From: Vibrio plantisponsor
GTDB lineage: Bacteria > Pseudomonadota > Gammaproteobacteria > Enterobacterales > Vibrionaceae
Length of the DNA: 64,000 nt
Assembly (NCBI RefSeq): GCF_013041605.1
Contig: NZ_JABEQC010000001.1
Span: 496,001-560,000, forward strand
Reading direction: 5' to 3'
Position 1 is the first letter of the stretch; every line of letters begins with the position of its first letter. Below the pieces are notes generated by a model that saw nothing but the letters and a program-made list of their open reading frames with translations, was not told the origin of the DNA and searched no databases. The translations under genes and the position numbers were made by a program. This document shows positions 26,283 through 33,608 of the stretch, in pieces.

Positions 26283-26918
26283 ATGAAAGTTTTATTATCA
26301 ACTTTAGCTGCTACTATCTGTTTTGCTTCCACGTCATCTGCCTTTGCTGCGGGTGCGGACCCGTTAGTCACGATTCAGAAAAAGTGGGCAGTCTGTCAGT
26401 ATGAGTCGAAAGATACCGATAATCAGATTTACTGCTTAGAAAACTTAATCAAGCGAAACGAAGAAGCATTGAAGCAAGACCCAAACCGTCAAGAGTTAAA
26501 AGTGTGGCTGGCAATCAACAAGTCGTCGCTCGCAGGGGCTGATGGAGGTTTAGGGGCTCTTTCGTTGGTGAAAGAAGCGAAAGCACTTTTAGAACAAGTG
26601 ATTGATAAAGCGCCGGAAACGTTAAATGGTTCAGCGTTTACCAGTTTAGGTTCGCTATACTACAAAGTGCCGGGGTGGCCAATCGGATTCGGTGATGATG
26701 AAATGGCTGAGAAAATGCTCCGCAAAGCATTAGAAATTAATCCGGATGGCATCGATCCAAACTATTTTTACGCGGACTTCCTAGCGCAGGATGGACGAAA
26801 AAAAGAAGCCATCCAGTATCTAACCAAAGCTCAAAAAGCGCCGCCTCGTGCTGATCGTCCTCTTGCCGATCAAGGGCGTCAGCAAGAAATAGCAAAATTA
26901 TTAGGAGAACTTCAATAA
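26283..26918 (+). CDS. Exported tetratricopeptide-repeat protein
   Basis: A 211-residue protein with a signal peptide ending at SAFAAG (about residue 23) and helical repeats, the last of them AEKMLRKALEINPDGIDPNYFYADFL and DGRKKEAIQYLTKAQ (read in parts). The motif YYKVPGWPIGFGDDE lies in the middle and is shared with TatT-like TPR proteins of periplasmic transport systems. Two cysteines (about 38 and 52) may form a disulfide. It starts 14 bp after the SDR gene, two bases before the response regulator. It may bind or export the product of the enzymes, or act as a sensor partner. Confidence 0.75.
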   Translation: MKVLLSTLAATICFASTSSAFAAGADPLVTIQKKWAVCQYESKDTDNQIYCLENLIKRNEEALKQDPNRQELKVWLAINKSSLAGADGGLGALSLVKEAKALLEQVIDKAPETLNGSAFTSLGSLYYKVPGWPIGFGDDEMAEKMLRKALEINPDGIDPNYFYADFLAQDGRKKEAIQYLTKAQKAPPRADRPLADQGRQQEIAKLLGELQ

Positions 26919-26920
26919 CC

Positions 26921-27577
26921 ATGCGGTTACTTTTAGTTGAAGATGACACGTTACTCGGGCAATCCATGGTGACTTCACTCAGTCGCCATGGATATACCGT
27001 GGATTGGGTAGACAGAGGCGGTGGCGTTGAAGTTGCTATGAGAACCGAGCAATTCGCTGCCGTCATTTTGGATCTTACCTTGCCAGATATTGATGGGCTG
27101 GTTGTTTTGCGAAACCTGCGCCGAGCTGGCTATACCTTACCGGTGTTAATTCTTACCGCACGTGATGATATTGAAGACAGAGTAAAAGGATTAGATGGCG
27201 GAGCCGATGATTACTTGGTGAAGCCATTTGCCCTTGAAGAGTTGATGGCGCGGCTGCGGGTGCTCATTCGTCGTCAATCAGGATATTGTGATGAACGCAT
27301 CGTTGTTGGACAACTTTCTCTCTCTTTAGCTGAACAAGCCGTTGATTATGATGGAAATAGGCTAAAGTTAACCAATAACGAATTTAAATTGCTCACCGCA
27401 TTAATGACCCATGCGGGGAGAGTGCTCAGTAAAGACCAGCTACAACAGTCGTTGCACGGTTGGGATGAAGGGGCGAGTGACAATGCCATCGAAGTGCATA
27501 TTCACAATTTGCGTAAAAAAGTTCCAAATAACCTGATTAAGAATATCCGTGGCGTGGGGTACATCATTGAAAAATAA
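26921..27577 (+). CDS. OmpR-family response regulator (QseB/PmrA-like)
   Basis: A 218-residue regulator. The receiver has the acidic pair EDD (8-10), phosphoacceptor aspartate in VILDLTLPDIDG (about residue 51), the conserved threonine in LILTARDD and lysine in YLVKPFALEE. The C-terminal winged helix ends NLRKKVPNNLIKNIRGVGYII. The receiver sequence is close to QseB and PmrA. It probably binds the CTTAAG-N5-CTTAAG box before the first gene of the same operon. It starts 2 bp after the TPR gene and overlaps the kinase gene. Confidence 0.9.
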   Translation: MRLLLVEDDTLLGQSMVTSLSRHGYTVDWVDRGGGVEVAMRTEQFAAVILDLTLPDIDGLVVLRNLRRAGYTLPVLILTARDDIEDRVKGLDGGADDYLVKPFALEELMARLRVLIRRQSGYCDERIVVGQLSLSLAEQAVDYDGNRLKLTNNEFKLLTALMTHAGRVLSKDQLQQSLHGWDEGASDNAIEVHIHNLRKKVPNNLIKNIRGVGYIIEK

Positions 27578-28982
27578 CGTAGAAGAAACTTTTTCTATTA
27601 AAAAGCGATTGACGATATCAGTGATCGCGCTTTCATCAGTTTTAATTCTGATTTGTTTGTATTTCAGCTTCTCTTATTCAAAACATGAAATTGAAGAGGT
27701 GTACGACGCTCGCCTTGGTCAGTCAGCCAAGATGCTGCTATTGAGTATGCCGATTTCAGAACAACCTATGCAGTCAGGTCAAACGCGTGATTTATTTGAT
27801 AACTGGATGAAACGCATAGCTCTGCAAGCAAAAGGGGATGACAACCCGACACCATTTGGTCACCCTTATGAGCAACATATTCTGGTTCAGTTTTATATCG
27901 CGGGAGAACTCATCTGGAGCTCGATTCCGGAGATCGGCAACCTCAACCATGATCCTAAGTACGCAGGATTTGGCTATATGGATATTGAGAATGAACCGTG
28001 GCGATATTTCCAGCTGCCTTTACCAAAGGCGATGAATACTAAGCATGAGTACATTTTTGTCGCTGAGAAAGAGTCGATTCGTGATGAAATGATGTATGAA
28101 CTGGCGTTGTCTGCTGCTGTGCCGCAATTTGTTTTAATTCCGAGTCTGGCACTACTGATGGTGCTTTTGATTGATAAACATTTTAAGCCAATCACTGAAC
28201 TTAAGCGGGCGATTGCTCAACGCAGTGCGAATAAGCTAGACAGCATATATGTCGCAAACCCAACGGAGGAGTTGTCCCCTTTAGTTGCCGCCCTCAACAC
28301 TTTGTTGAGCGAACTGGAGCAAGCTTGGCAAAGGGAAAAGCGCTTTACCCGCATGGCCGCACATGAGTTGAAAACGCCACTGACCATACTACGTCTGAAC
28401 GCAGAAAACGCTTTGATGAGTCAAAATGAACAACAACTAAAGGCAGATTTAAACAATATTTTGCAAGGCATCGACAGAACTGACCGCATGATTCAGCAGC
28501 TTTTGACTCTGGCTAAAGTGGAAAGCATTCATGAAATGAAGTTCTTGGTTACTGATCTATCTAAGCTTTGTCAGTCAGTTATCGCAGAACGCGTCCCGCT
28601 TGCTCTTAAGCGTAAGCAGGAAGTGTCGTTTGAAGGTGACGAAATCCAAGTATTAGGTGACGAAGCGTTACTGAGAATGTTGCTAACGAACCTGCTCGAT
28701 AACGCAATGCGTTACTCGGGGGAGGGTTCTCAGATCAACATAAGACTGGAAGACAAAGAAGAATCGGTGAATGTCTACGTCAGTGATACTGGGAAAAATA
28801 TCTCTGCCGAAACGCGGGAAAAAATGTTCGATAACTTCTATCGTGCCAACACAGAAAAAGGCGACGGAGCAGGGCTTGGTATGTCGATTACCCGCGATAT
28901 TGCCAGATTGCATGGAGGAAGCGTTGAGCTGCTTCCACGTGCGGAGAGCCGTAATACGTTTTTGGTTGTACTTCCTAAATAG
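27567..28982 (+). CDS. Sensor histidine kinase (QseC/PmrB-like)
   Basis: About 471 residues from the TTG at 27567, which overlaps the regulator by 11 bp and has GGGG upstream; a GTG at 27549 is possible. A membrane helix near residues 14-35, a periplasmic domain of about 150 residues, a second helix near 190-210 and a HAMP-like linker precede the kinase. The H-box is MAAHELKTPLTILRL (His about 266), the N-box NLLDNAMRYSGEG, the G-box region GDGAGLGMSI. It should phosphorylate the preceding regulator. The periplasmic ligand is unknown and could be the product of the operon. Confidence 0.88.
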   Translation: MKNNVEETFSIKKRLTISVIALSSVLILICLYFSFSYSKHEIEEVYDARLGQSAKMLLLSMPISEQPMQSGQTRDLFDNWMKRIALQAKGDDNPTPFGHPYEQHILVQFYIAGELIWSSIPEIGNLNHDPKYAGFGYMDIENEPWRYFQLPLPKAMNTKHEYIFVAEKESIRDEMMYELALSAAVPQFVLIPSLALLMVLLIDKHFKPITELKRAIAQRSANKLDSIYVANPTEELSPLVAALNTLLSELEQAWQREKRFTRMAAHELKTPLTILRLNAENALMSQNEQQLKADLNNILQGIDRTDRMIQQLLTLAKVESIHEMKFLVTDLSKLCQSVIAERVPLALKRKQEVSFEGDEIQVLGDEALLRMLLTNLLDNAMRYSGEGSQINIRLEDKEESVNVYVSDTGKNISAETREKMFDNFYRANTEKGDGAGLGMSITRDIARLHGGSVELLPRAESRNTFLVVLPK

Positions 28983-28989
28983 TGTTCGT

Positions 28990-29025
28990 GATGTTGCGGC
29001 CGTTAAGATTTACGGCCGTAACATC
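28990..29025. terminator. Long hairpin between the convergent kinase and ligase-like genes
   Basis: GATGTTGCGGCCGT (28990-29003) pairs with ACGGCCGTAACATC (29012-29025), 14 bp with one wobble, loop of 8. No long T run follows on either side, so it may act as a weak or Rho-assisted terminator or an RNA 3'-end stabiliser for both genes. Confidence 0.6.
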
Positions 29026-30598
29026 GCATACCGCCATGGCTGGTCATTTCTGCTTGGCTGCCCTGATGCCAAGCGCCATCTTCACTGCCCCAAAATGCAA
29101 GATGATACTGTTCGCCATCATCATGCCAGAATCCGATCGGTTGATTGGGAAAACTGTTTCTGCAAATCAATTCGCCTTCAGCAAGAGAGACAGATTCTCC
29201 ACTTTGGTCAATAACATCAATATCTAACCCCAAAGCCGCACCTTGGCATTCTCCGTTGTAGACAGGTGAGATAGGGTTGCCTAACACGAAGCTGCCAAGA
29301 ATATCTGAGTCTGCGGACATGACTGACAAGTGCAAATCGGGTTTAACTTGATCGTATATATAATCGAATTGTTTGGCTTCGAGCATTTGCCCAGTTGAGC
29401 AGAGCGTTTTGAGAGAAGTTAAAGCGTAAAAATTGCCGGGTGAAAACTCTTTTTGCTCGAGAGTCCGTAAATAATCTGCCGGAGTCGCAAACAGAGTCAC
29501 CTCTGCCTCCTGAATAAACTCCCATAATGCACTGGGCTGAGGATAAAGCGGATAGCCATCATAAATGACTAAGGTCGCTCCGCTTGCCAGTGCAGAGATA
29601 TGCCAGTTCCACATCATAGAGTCACATTCTGTGTTGACCAGAACACGATCATCGGGCTGTGTATCGCACTGAAGCTGATGTTCTTTCAAGTGATTGAGAA
29701 CGGTTCCTCCGACACTGTGAGCAGTGCATCTCGGTGGAGCATCGTCCCTTTCGGAAAACAGTACAAACAGAGGGTCGTTAAAACCAATACGTTCGTAAGT
29801 TAAACCGCGAGGAAGGTAACTGGAAAGCAGTGATTGCCAGTCGGAAAAGGTATCATTGAAATTCACGCTGTATTCGCGTTGCTGTAAGTATTCGATTTGG
29901 CAGGTGTTTTCTATACTTTCAATCGCTTGAACAATTTTAGAATTGCTCTCTTCCATCAGATGATTACTGCCGTTAAAGCTATAACCGTTACAGCAGAACA
30001 AGATTTTGGGTTGAATTTGCTCAAAGCGAGCGATGGTGTCATCAATATCATCTGAAGGGGAAGTTGACGCCCAGATAGCTCCTAAGCTGGTGGTCGCCAG
30101 CATCGCCACAACGGTTTCAGGCATATGAGGTAAGCAAGCCGCAACCACATCACCTTTTATCACCCCATTCTGTGTCAGCCATTGCTGAACAATCGATACC
30201 TGATCACTGAGCTGCTGCCATGTCAGCTTCTTGCTTTGTCCACTCTCATTTTTAAACCAGATAGCAACGCCTTCCGGCTTTTGGAAAGCATAGGACAGCA
30301 AGTTTTCTGCATAATTGAGTTGCGCTTGAGGAAACCAAATCGTATCACGCGCAGGAACAAATTTTTGCCAACGAGCAATGCCTTCACCGTAGATACAGTT
30401 ACCGCAGAATCCAATCACATCACAGAACTGCCAGATCTCCAGCCAGAACTTCTTCTTATCCGCAACTGACCATTGGTGTAGCTGCTGATAGGTTTCAACC
30501 GCTTCACCCTGCATATTAATGTGTTGAATAAACTGCTGAAGATTCGATGTTTGAACTCGCTCTTCACTGGGTATCCACAATGGGGTTTCGTTAGACAT
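29003..30598 (-). CDS. Degenerate acetoacetyl-CoA synthetase homologue (probable pseudoenzyme)
   Basis: A 531-residue open frame clearly related to acetoacetate-CoA ligase (family about 650 residues): FPQAQLNYAENLL, HSVGGTVLNHLKEHQLQCD, SFVLGNPISPVYNGECQG and CRNSFPNQPIGFWHD match. But the ATP-binding A3 motif, normally FSSGTTGVPK, reads FSERDDAPPR (281-290); the CGWMMWNW stretch reads CDSMMWNW; the GGTD of motif A5 reads ADSD. The protein stops at GGMRCYGRKS just where the C-terminal domain with the catalytic lysine would begin. The frame is otherwise intact over 1.6 kb. It therefore cannot be a normal ligase; a regulatory or decaying pseudoenzyme is most likely. Confidence 0.8.
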   Translation of the reverse strand: MSNETPLWIPSEERVQTSNLQQFIQHINMQGEAVETYQQLHQWSVADKKKFWLEIWQFCDVIGFCGNCIYGEGIARWQKFVPARDTIWFPQAQLNYAENLLSYAFQKPEGVAIWFKNESGQSKKLTWQQLSDQVSIVQQWLTQNGVIKGDVVAACLPHMPETVVAMLATTSLGAIWASTSPSDDIDDTIARFEQIQPKILFCCNGYSFNGSNHLMEESNSKIVQAIESIENTCQIEYLQQREYSVNFNDTFSDWQSLLSSYLPRGLTYERIGFNDPLFVLFSERDDAPPRCTAHSVGGTVLNHLKEHQLQCDTQPDDRVLVNTECDSMMWNWHISALASGATLVIYDGYPLYPQPSALWEFIQEAEVTLFATPADYLRTLEQKEFSPGNFYALTSLKTLCSTGQMLEAKQFDYIYDQVKPDLHLSVMSADSDILGSFVLGNPISPVYNGECQGAALGLDIDVIDQSGESVSLAEGELICRNSFPNQPIGFWHDDGEQYHLAFWGSEDGAWHQGSQAEMTSHGGMRCYGRKS

Positions 30599-30767
30599 AA
30601 CTCTCTCAGCTATTCAATTTGCTCTGAATAGAGTTTTGACGCAGATCTAGACAAAGTCAAACAACAGCTCACTGATATTTAAGAAAAAAAAGAACGATGG
30701 CGTTAGATAGTTTGGCTTGTGTTGGCTAAGGAATGAAGTGGTTGGCCGATTTCAGTAGGGGATAGAT

Positions 30768-30802
30768 AAAAAAAGAGCCAACCGTAATGACTACGATTGG
30801 CT
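30768..30802 (-). terminator. Intrinsic terminator of the qrr RNA
   Basis: On the minus strand AGCCAATCGTA and TACGGTTGGCT form an 11-bp stem around GTCAT with a G-U pair, followed by CTTTTTTTATC. Read on the plus strand the wobble becomes a C-A mismatch, confirming that the minus-strand RNA is the folded one. Confidence 0.92.
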
Positions 30803-30877
30803 GATATAACATGTGAACAAAATATATTCACTAACAACGTCAGTTGGCTAGGTGACCCTCGGCTTAATAAGGGTCGA
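30768..30877 (-). ncRNA. qrr: Qrr quorum-regulatory small RNA
   Basis: On the minus strand the sequence holds the invariant Qrr core AGCCAACTGACGTTGTTAG (within 30827-30855), preceded by a stem-loop GACCC...GGGTC (SL1) and followed by TGTTCAC and a terminator. These are the hallmarks of the Hfq-dependent Qrr RNAs that at low cell density repress luxR/hapR and activate aphA. The predicted transcript is about 110 nt. It has its own sigma-54 promoter and LuxO sites. The number (qrr1-5) cannot be given with certainty; luxO is not adjacent, so it is not qrr1. Confidence 0.95.
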
Positions 30878-30887
30878 CTAATATAAA

Positions 30888-30903
30888 GCATATTGCATGC
30901 CAA
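30888..30903 (-). promoter_or_regulatory. Sigma-54 promoter of qrr (-24/-12)
   Basis: Minus strand TTGGCATGCAATATGCT: GG at 30901-30900 and GC at 30889-30888, ten bases between, as in the TGGCAC-N5-TTGC consensus. Transcription should begin near 30877. Confidence 0.9.
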
Positions 30904-30973
30904 CTTATTTGGCATGATATTTGGCTAATAATTAACCTAAATGAGCGTTTTATGAAAGTTTTGCGAAATATTT

Positions 30974-30999
30974 TTGCATATTGCAAATGCATAATGCAA
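30974..30999. promoter_or_regulatory. Two adjacent LuxO-binding sites of qrr
   Basis: TTGCATATTGCAA (30974-30986) is a perfect TTGCA-N3-TGCAA LuxO site, immediately followed by ATGCATAATGCAA (30987-30999), which differs in one base. They lie about 100-120 bp upstream of the predicted qrr start, the usual distance for phospho-LuxO acting with sigma-54. Confidence 0.88.
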
Positions 31000-31257
31000 A
31001 AGTTTAGTCAATTTGCTAGTGATAATCTTGATATTAAAACGCTATTTCATTAAATCATCATATTTTTAATTATAGTTAGAATGCTAACTATTGTTTCGTT
31101 GTCTTATAAATTTAATTAAATCTAATAAATCATTTTAAAACAGCTAGTTATGGGTTTGTTCTGATCTCCTCTTAATATTTAGGGTTGAAATAATCTTTGG
31201 TCTTGTTAGTTTATAAAAGGAATTTGTTTAGAGTTCTAAATGATTATGTGGCGAACA
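31000..31257. other. AT-rich leader region of the ectoine operon
   Basis: About 260 bp between the LuxO sites and ectA. It is very AT-rich and must hold the ectA promoter. No strong consensus promoter or known regulator site could be fixed by eye; LuxR/OpaR and CosR sites would be expected here from work on other vibrios but were not proven. Confidence 0.4.
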
Positions 31258-31797
31258 ATGATTACAGCAGCACCTTGGGTCGCATACCCAGAAATTATGC
31301 AAAATCTTCAGGAAGATTGGGTTTTTAGAATACCCACCGCAAGTGATGGCGCAAAAATACATGAGCTTATCTCTCAGTGTGCGCCGCTTGATGAAAACTC
31401 AGCTTATTGCAACTTTCTGCAATCAACGCACTTTCAAAGTACTTGTGTTGTCGCTGAGTGTGACGGTGAGATCGTTGGTTTCGTTTCAGCCTATCGCAAG
31501 CCGGATAACCCTAGTGAGTTATTCATTTGGCAAGTCGCTGTGCATGAAAGTGCGCGCGGTAAAGGTCTTGCTTTCCATATGCTGAAAGAGATTCTGACCA
31601 GAGATGATCTGCAAGACATCCAAGTGTTGGAAACGACGATTACTAAAGACAACCTCGGGTCATGGAGCCTGTTTAAGAAATTAGACAGAGTGCATGGAGA
31701 ACGTGGTGAAGTATCCACTTTTCTCGATGAAACCCGTCATTTTGAAGGTAAACACGATACGGAATATTTGTATCGAATTCCTCTAAAGCAGCAGTAG
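31258..31797 (+). CDS. ectA: L-2,4-diaminobutyrate N-acetyltransferase, ectoine synthesis
   Basis: A 179-residue GNAT enzyme from the ATG at 31258 (MITAAPWVAYPE); an in-frame ATG at 31240 would add six residues and neither has a strong ribosome site. Seen are CAPLDENSAYCNFLQSTHF, typical of EctA, and the acetyl-CoA loop VHESARGKGLAFHML. It acetylates the 4-amino group of 2,4-diaminobutyrate. First of ectA-ectB-ectC-ask, whose product ectoine is a cytoplasmic osmoprotectant. The qrr gene lies divergently upstream. Confidence 0.95.
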   Translation: MITAAPWVAYPEIMQNLQEDWVFRIPTASDGAKIHELISQCAPLDENSAYCNFLQSTHFQSTCVVAECDGEIVGFVSAYRKPDNPSELFIWQVAVHESARGKGLAFHMLKEILTRDDLQDIQVLETTITKDNLGSWSLFKKLDRVHGERGEVSTFLDETRHFEGKHDTEYLYRIPLKQQ

Positions 31798-31856
31798 CCA
31801 AAGGCTATCACTGCTATTCATTCAAGAATCAATAAAGAAGGTTAAAACGCTACGTT

Positions 31857-33122
31857 ATGGATATCTTTAAGAAAAAAGAATCAAACGTTCAATCTTACGC
31901 AAAAAATTTCCCCGTTGTTTTCTCCACTGCTAAAGGCAGTTGGCTCTACACCAAAGATGGTGACGCTTACCTAGATTTCTTAGCGGGTGCCGGTTCACTG
32001 AACTATGGGCACAACAACGCCATTTTTAAGATGGCGCTGCTTGAGTACATCGATAAAGATGGCATTACCCATGGTTTAGACATGCACTCAGAAGCGAAAG
32101 CTGAATTCTTAAGTGCATTGCAAACTTATATTTTTGAGCCTCGCTCTTTGAACTACAAAGTACAGTTCACTGGCCCTACAGGTACCAATGCCGTAGAAGC
32201 GGCAATGAAGCTGGCGCGTAAAGTTACGGGCCGTAGCAATATTATTGCGTTCACCAATGGCTTCCACGGTTGTTCGTATGGTGCACTTGCCGCAACAGGT
32301 AACCAACACCATCGTGGTGGCGCTGGCATGGGGCTGTCGGGTGTGACTCGTCTACCTTATGAAGGTTATGCGGATATCGATGGCTTGGCCTTGTTCGAAA
32401 CCATGTTGTGTGACAACTCATCTGGCTTAGATAAACCTGCGGCTGTTCTGGTTGAAACGGTTCAGGGTGAGGGTGGCTTGAATGCTGCGTCAAATGAGTG
32501 GTTACAACGTTTGGCGAAGATTTGTAAAGCACATGATGTGCTGTTGATCGTCGATGACATTCAGGCGGGTTGTGGTCGTACAGGCACCTTCTTTAGTTTT
32601 GAGCCTTCGGGCATCCAGCCAGATATTGTTACTTTATCGAAATCTATCGGTGGTTACGGTTTACCTATGGCGGTTGTGCTGTTTAAACCAGAACTAGACC
32701 AATGGAAACCAGGTGAACACAACGGCACATTCCGTGGTAATAACCATGCGTTTGTCACCGCTGCAAAAGCGTTAGAAACCTATTGGGCAGATGATGAATT
32801 TTCACAGCACATTCAGCAACGTGCTGAGCAGGTAACGCAAGCTATTCAGAAAGCGCTTCGTATGTATCCGACCATGTTTACTTGCTTGAAAGGTCGCGGT
32901 CTGATGCAGGGTATTGAGTGTCAGAGCGGTGAGATTTCAGACAAGATTGCCCGCGAATGTTTCCGCTTGGGTATGGTGATTGAAACCGCAGGTCCGGATG
33001 ACGAAGTAGTGAAATTCTTCTGTCCTCTGACTATCAGTGAGTCTGAGCTTGAACAAGGCTTAACTATTTTTGCTCAAGCGGTTGAAAACATCGCATCTCA
33101 ATACATTAAAAAAGCGTCATAA
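31857..33122 (+). CDS. ectB: Diaminobutyrate-2-oxoglutarate transaminase
   Basis: A 421-residue class III aminotransferase that makes 2,4-diaminobutyrate from aspartate semialdehyde and glutamate. Seen are QFTGPTGTNAVEAAMKLAR, the metal/PLP-contact IVDDIQAGCGRTG and the PLP-lysine in VTLSKSIGGYGLPM. The length equals EctB of other vibrios. It starts 59 bp after ectA, preceded by AAAGAAGGTT, and lies 9 bp before ectC. Cytoplasmic. Confidence 0.96.
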   Translation: MDIFKKKESNVQSYAKNFPVVFSTAKGSWLYTKDGDAYLDFLAGAGSLNYGHNNAIFKMALLEYIDKDGITHGLDMHSEAKAEFLSALQTYIFEPRSLNYKVQFTGPTGTNAVEAAMKLARKVTGRSNIIAFTNGFHGCSYGALAATGNQHHRGGAGMGLSGVTRLPYEGYADIDGLALFETMLCDNSSGLDKPAAVLVETVQGEGGLNAASNEWLQRLAKICKAHDVLLIVDDIQAGCGRTGTFFSFEPSGIQPDIVTLSKSIGGYGLPMAVVLFKPELDQWKPGEHNGTFRGNNHAFVTAAKALETYWADDEFSQHIQQRAEQVTQAIQKALRMYPTMFTCLKGRGLMQGIECQSGEISDKIARECFRLGMVIETAGPDDEVVKFFCPLTISESELEQGLTIFAQAVENIASQYIKKAS

Positions 33123-33131
33123 GGAAAAGTC

Positions 33132-33518
33132 ATGATTGTAAGAACACTAGATGAATGTCGTCAGAGTGAACGTCGAGTTGTTGCGGAAACTTGGGAGAGT
33201 GTACGCATGCTGCTGAAAGATGATCAGATGGGCTTTTCGTTCCACATCACCAACATTTACAAGGGCACTGAAACCCATATTCACTACAAGAATCACCTTG
33301 AGTCTGTGTACTGCATGTCGGGTGAAGGTGAAATTGAAGTTGTTGGTGGTGAAACTTATCCGATTAAGCCAGGTACCTTATACATTCTCGATAAGCATGA
33401 TGAACACTTCTTACGTGCTTATGAAGGCGCAGATATGGTGATGGCGTGTGTGTTTAATCCGCCGTTAACCGGTGCGGAAACCCATGACAAAGACGGTGTT
33501 TACCCGATTGTTGAATAA
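33132..33518 (+). CDS. ectC: L-ectoine synthase
   Basis: A 128-residue cupin enzyme that closes the ring of N-acetyl-diaminobutyrate to ectoine. [21 protein letters not shown] and [16 protein letters not shown] carry the iron-binding glutamate, tyrosine and histidine of EctC. The usual length is 128-135. AAGGAAAAG precedes its start. Confidence 0.96.
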   Translation: MIVRTLDECRQSERRVVAETWESVRMLLKDDQMGFSFHITNIYKGTETHIHYKNHLESVYCMSGEGEIEVVGGETYPIKPGTLYILDKHDEHFLRAYEGADMVMACVFNPPLTGAETHDKDGVYPIVE

Positions 33519-33608
33519 CGCAACGCACCTATTCTCCTTCCACAATGCAGGAAGGAGAGAACTCCAAAATAAGAAGTGACTATTAACCCAACGAGAAGAG
33601 GAGACATC

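Noticed and set aside
30703..30915. 70-residue open frame on the minus strand over the qrr gene
   Set aside because: It coincides with the Qrr RNA, its promoter and terminator, has no ribosome site and no protein-like character.
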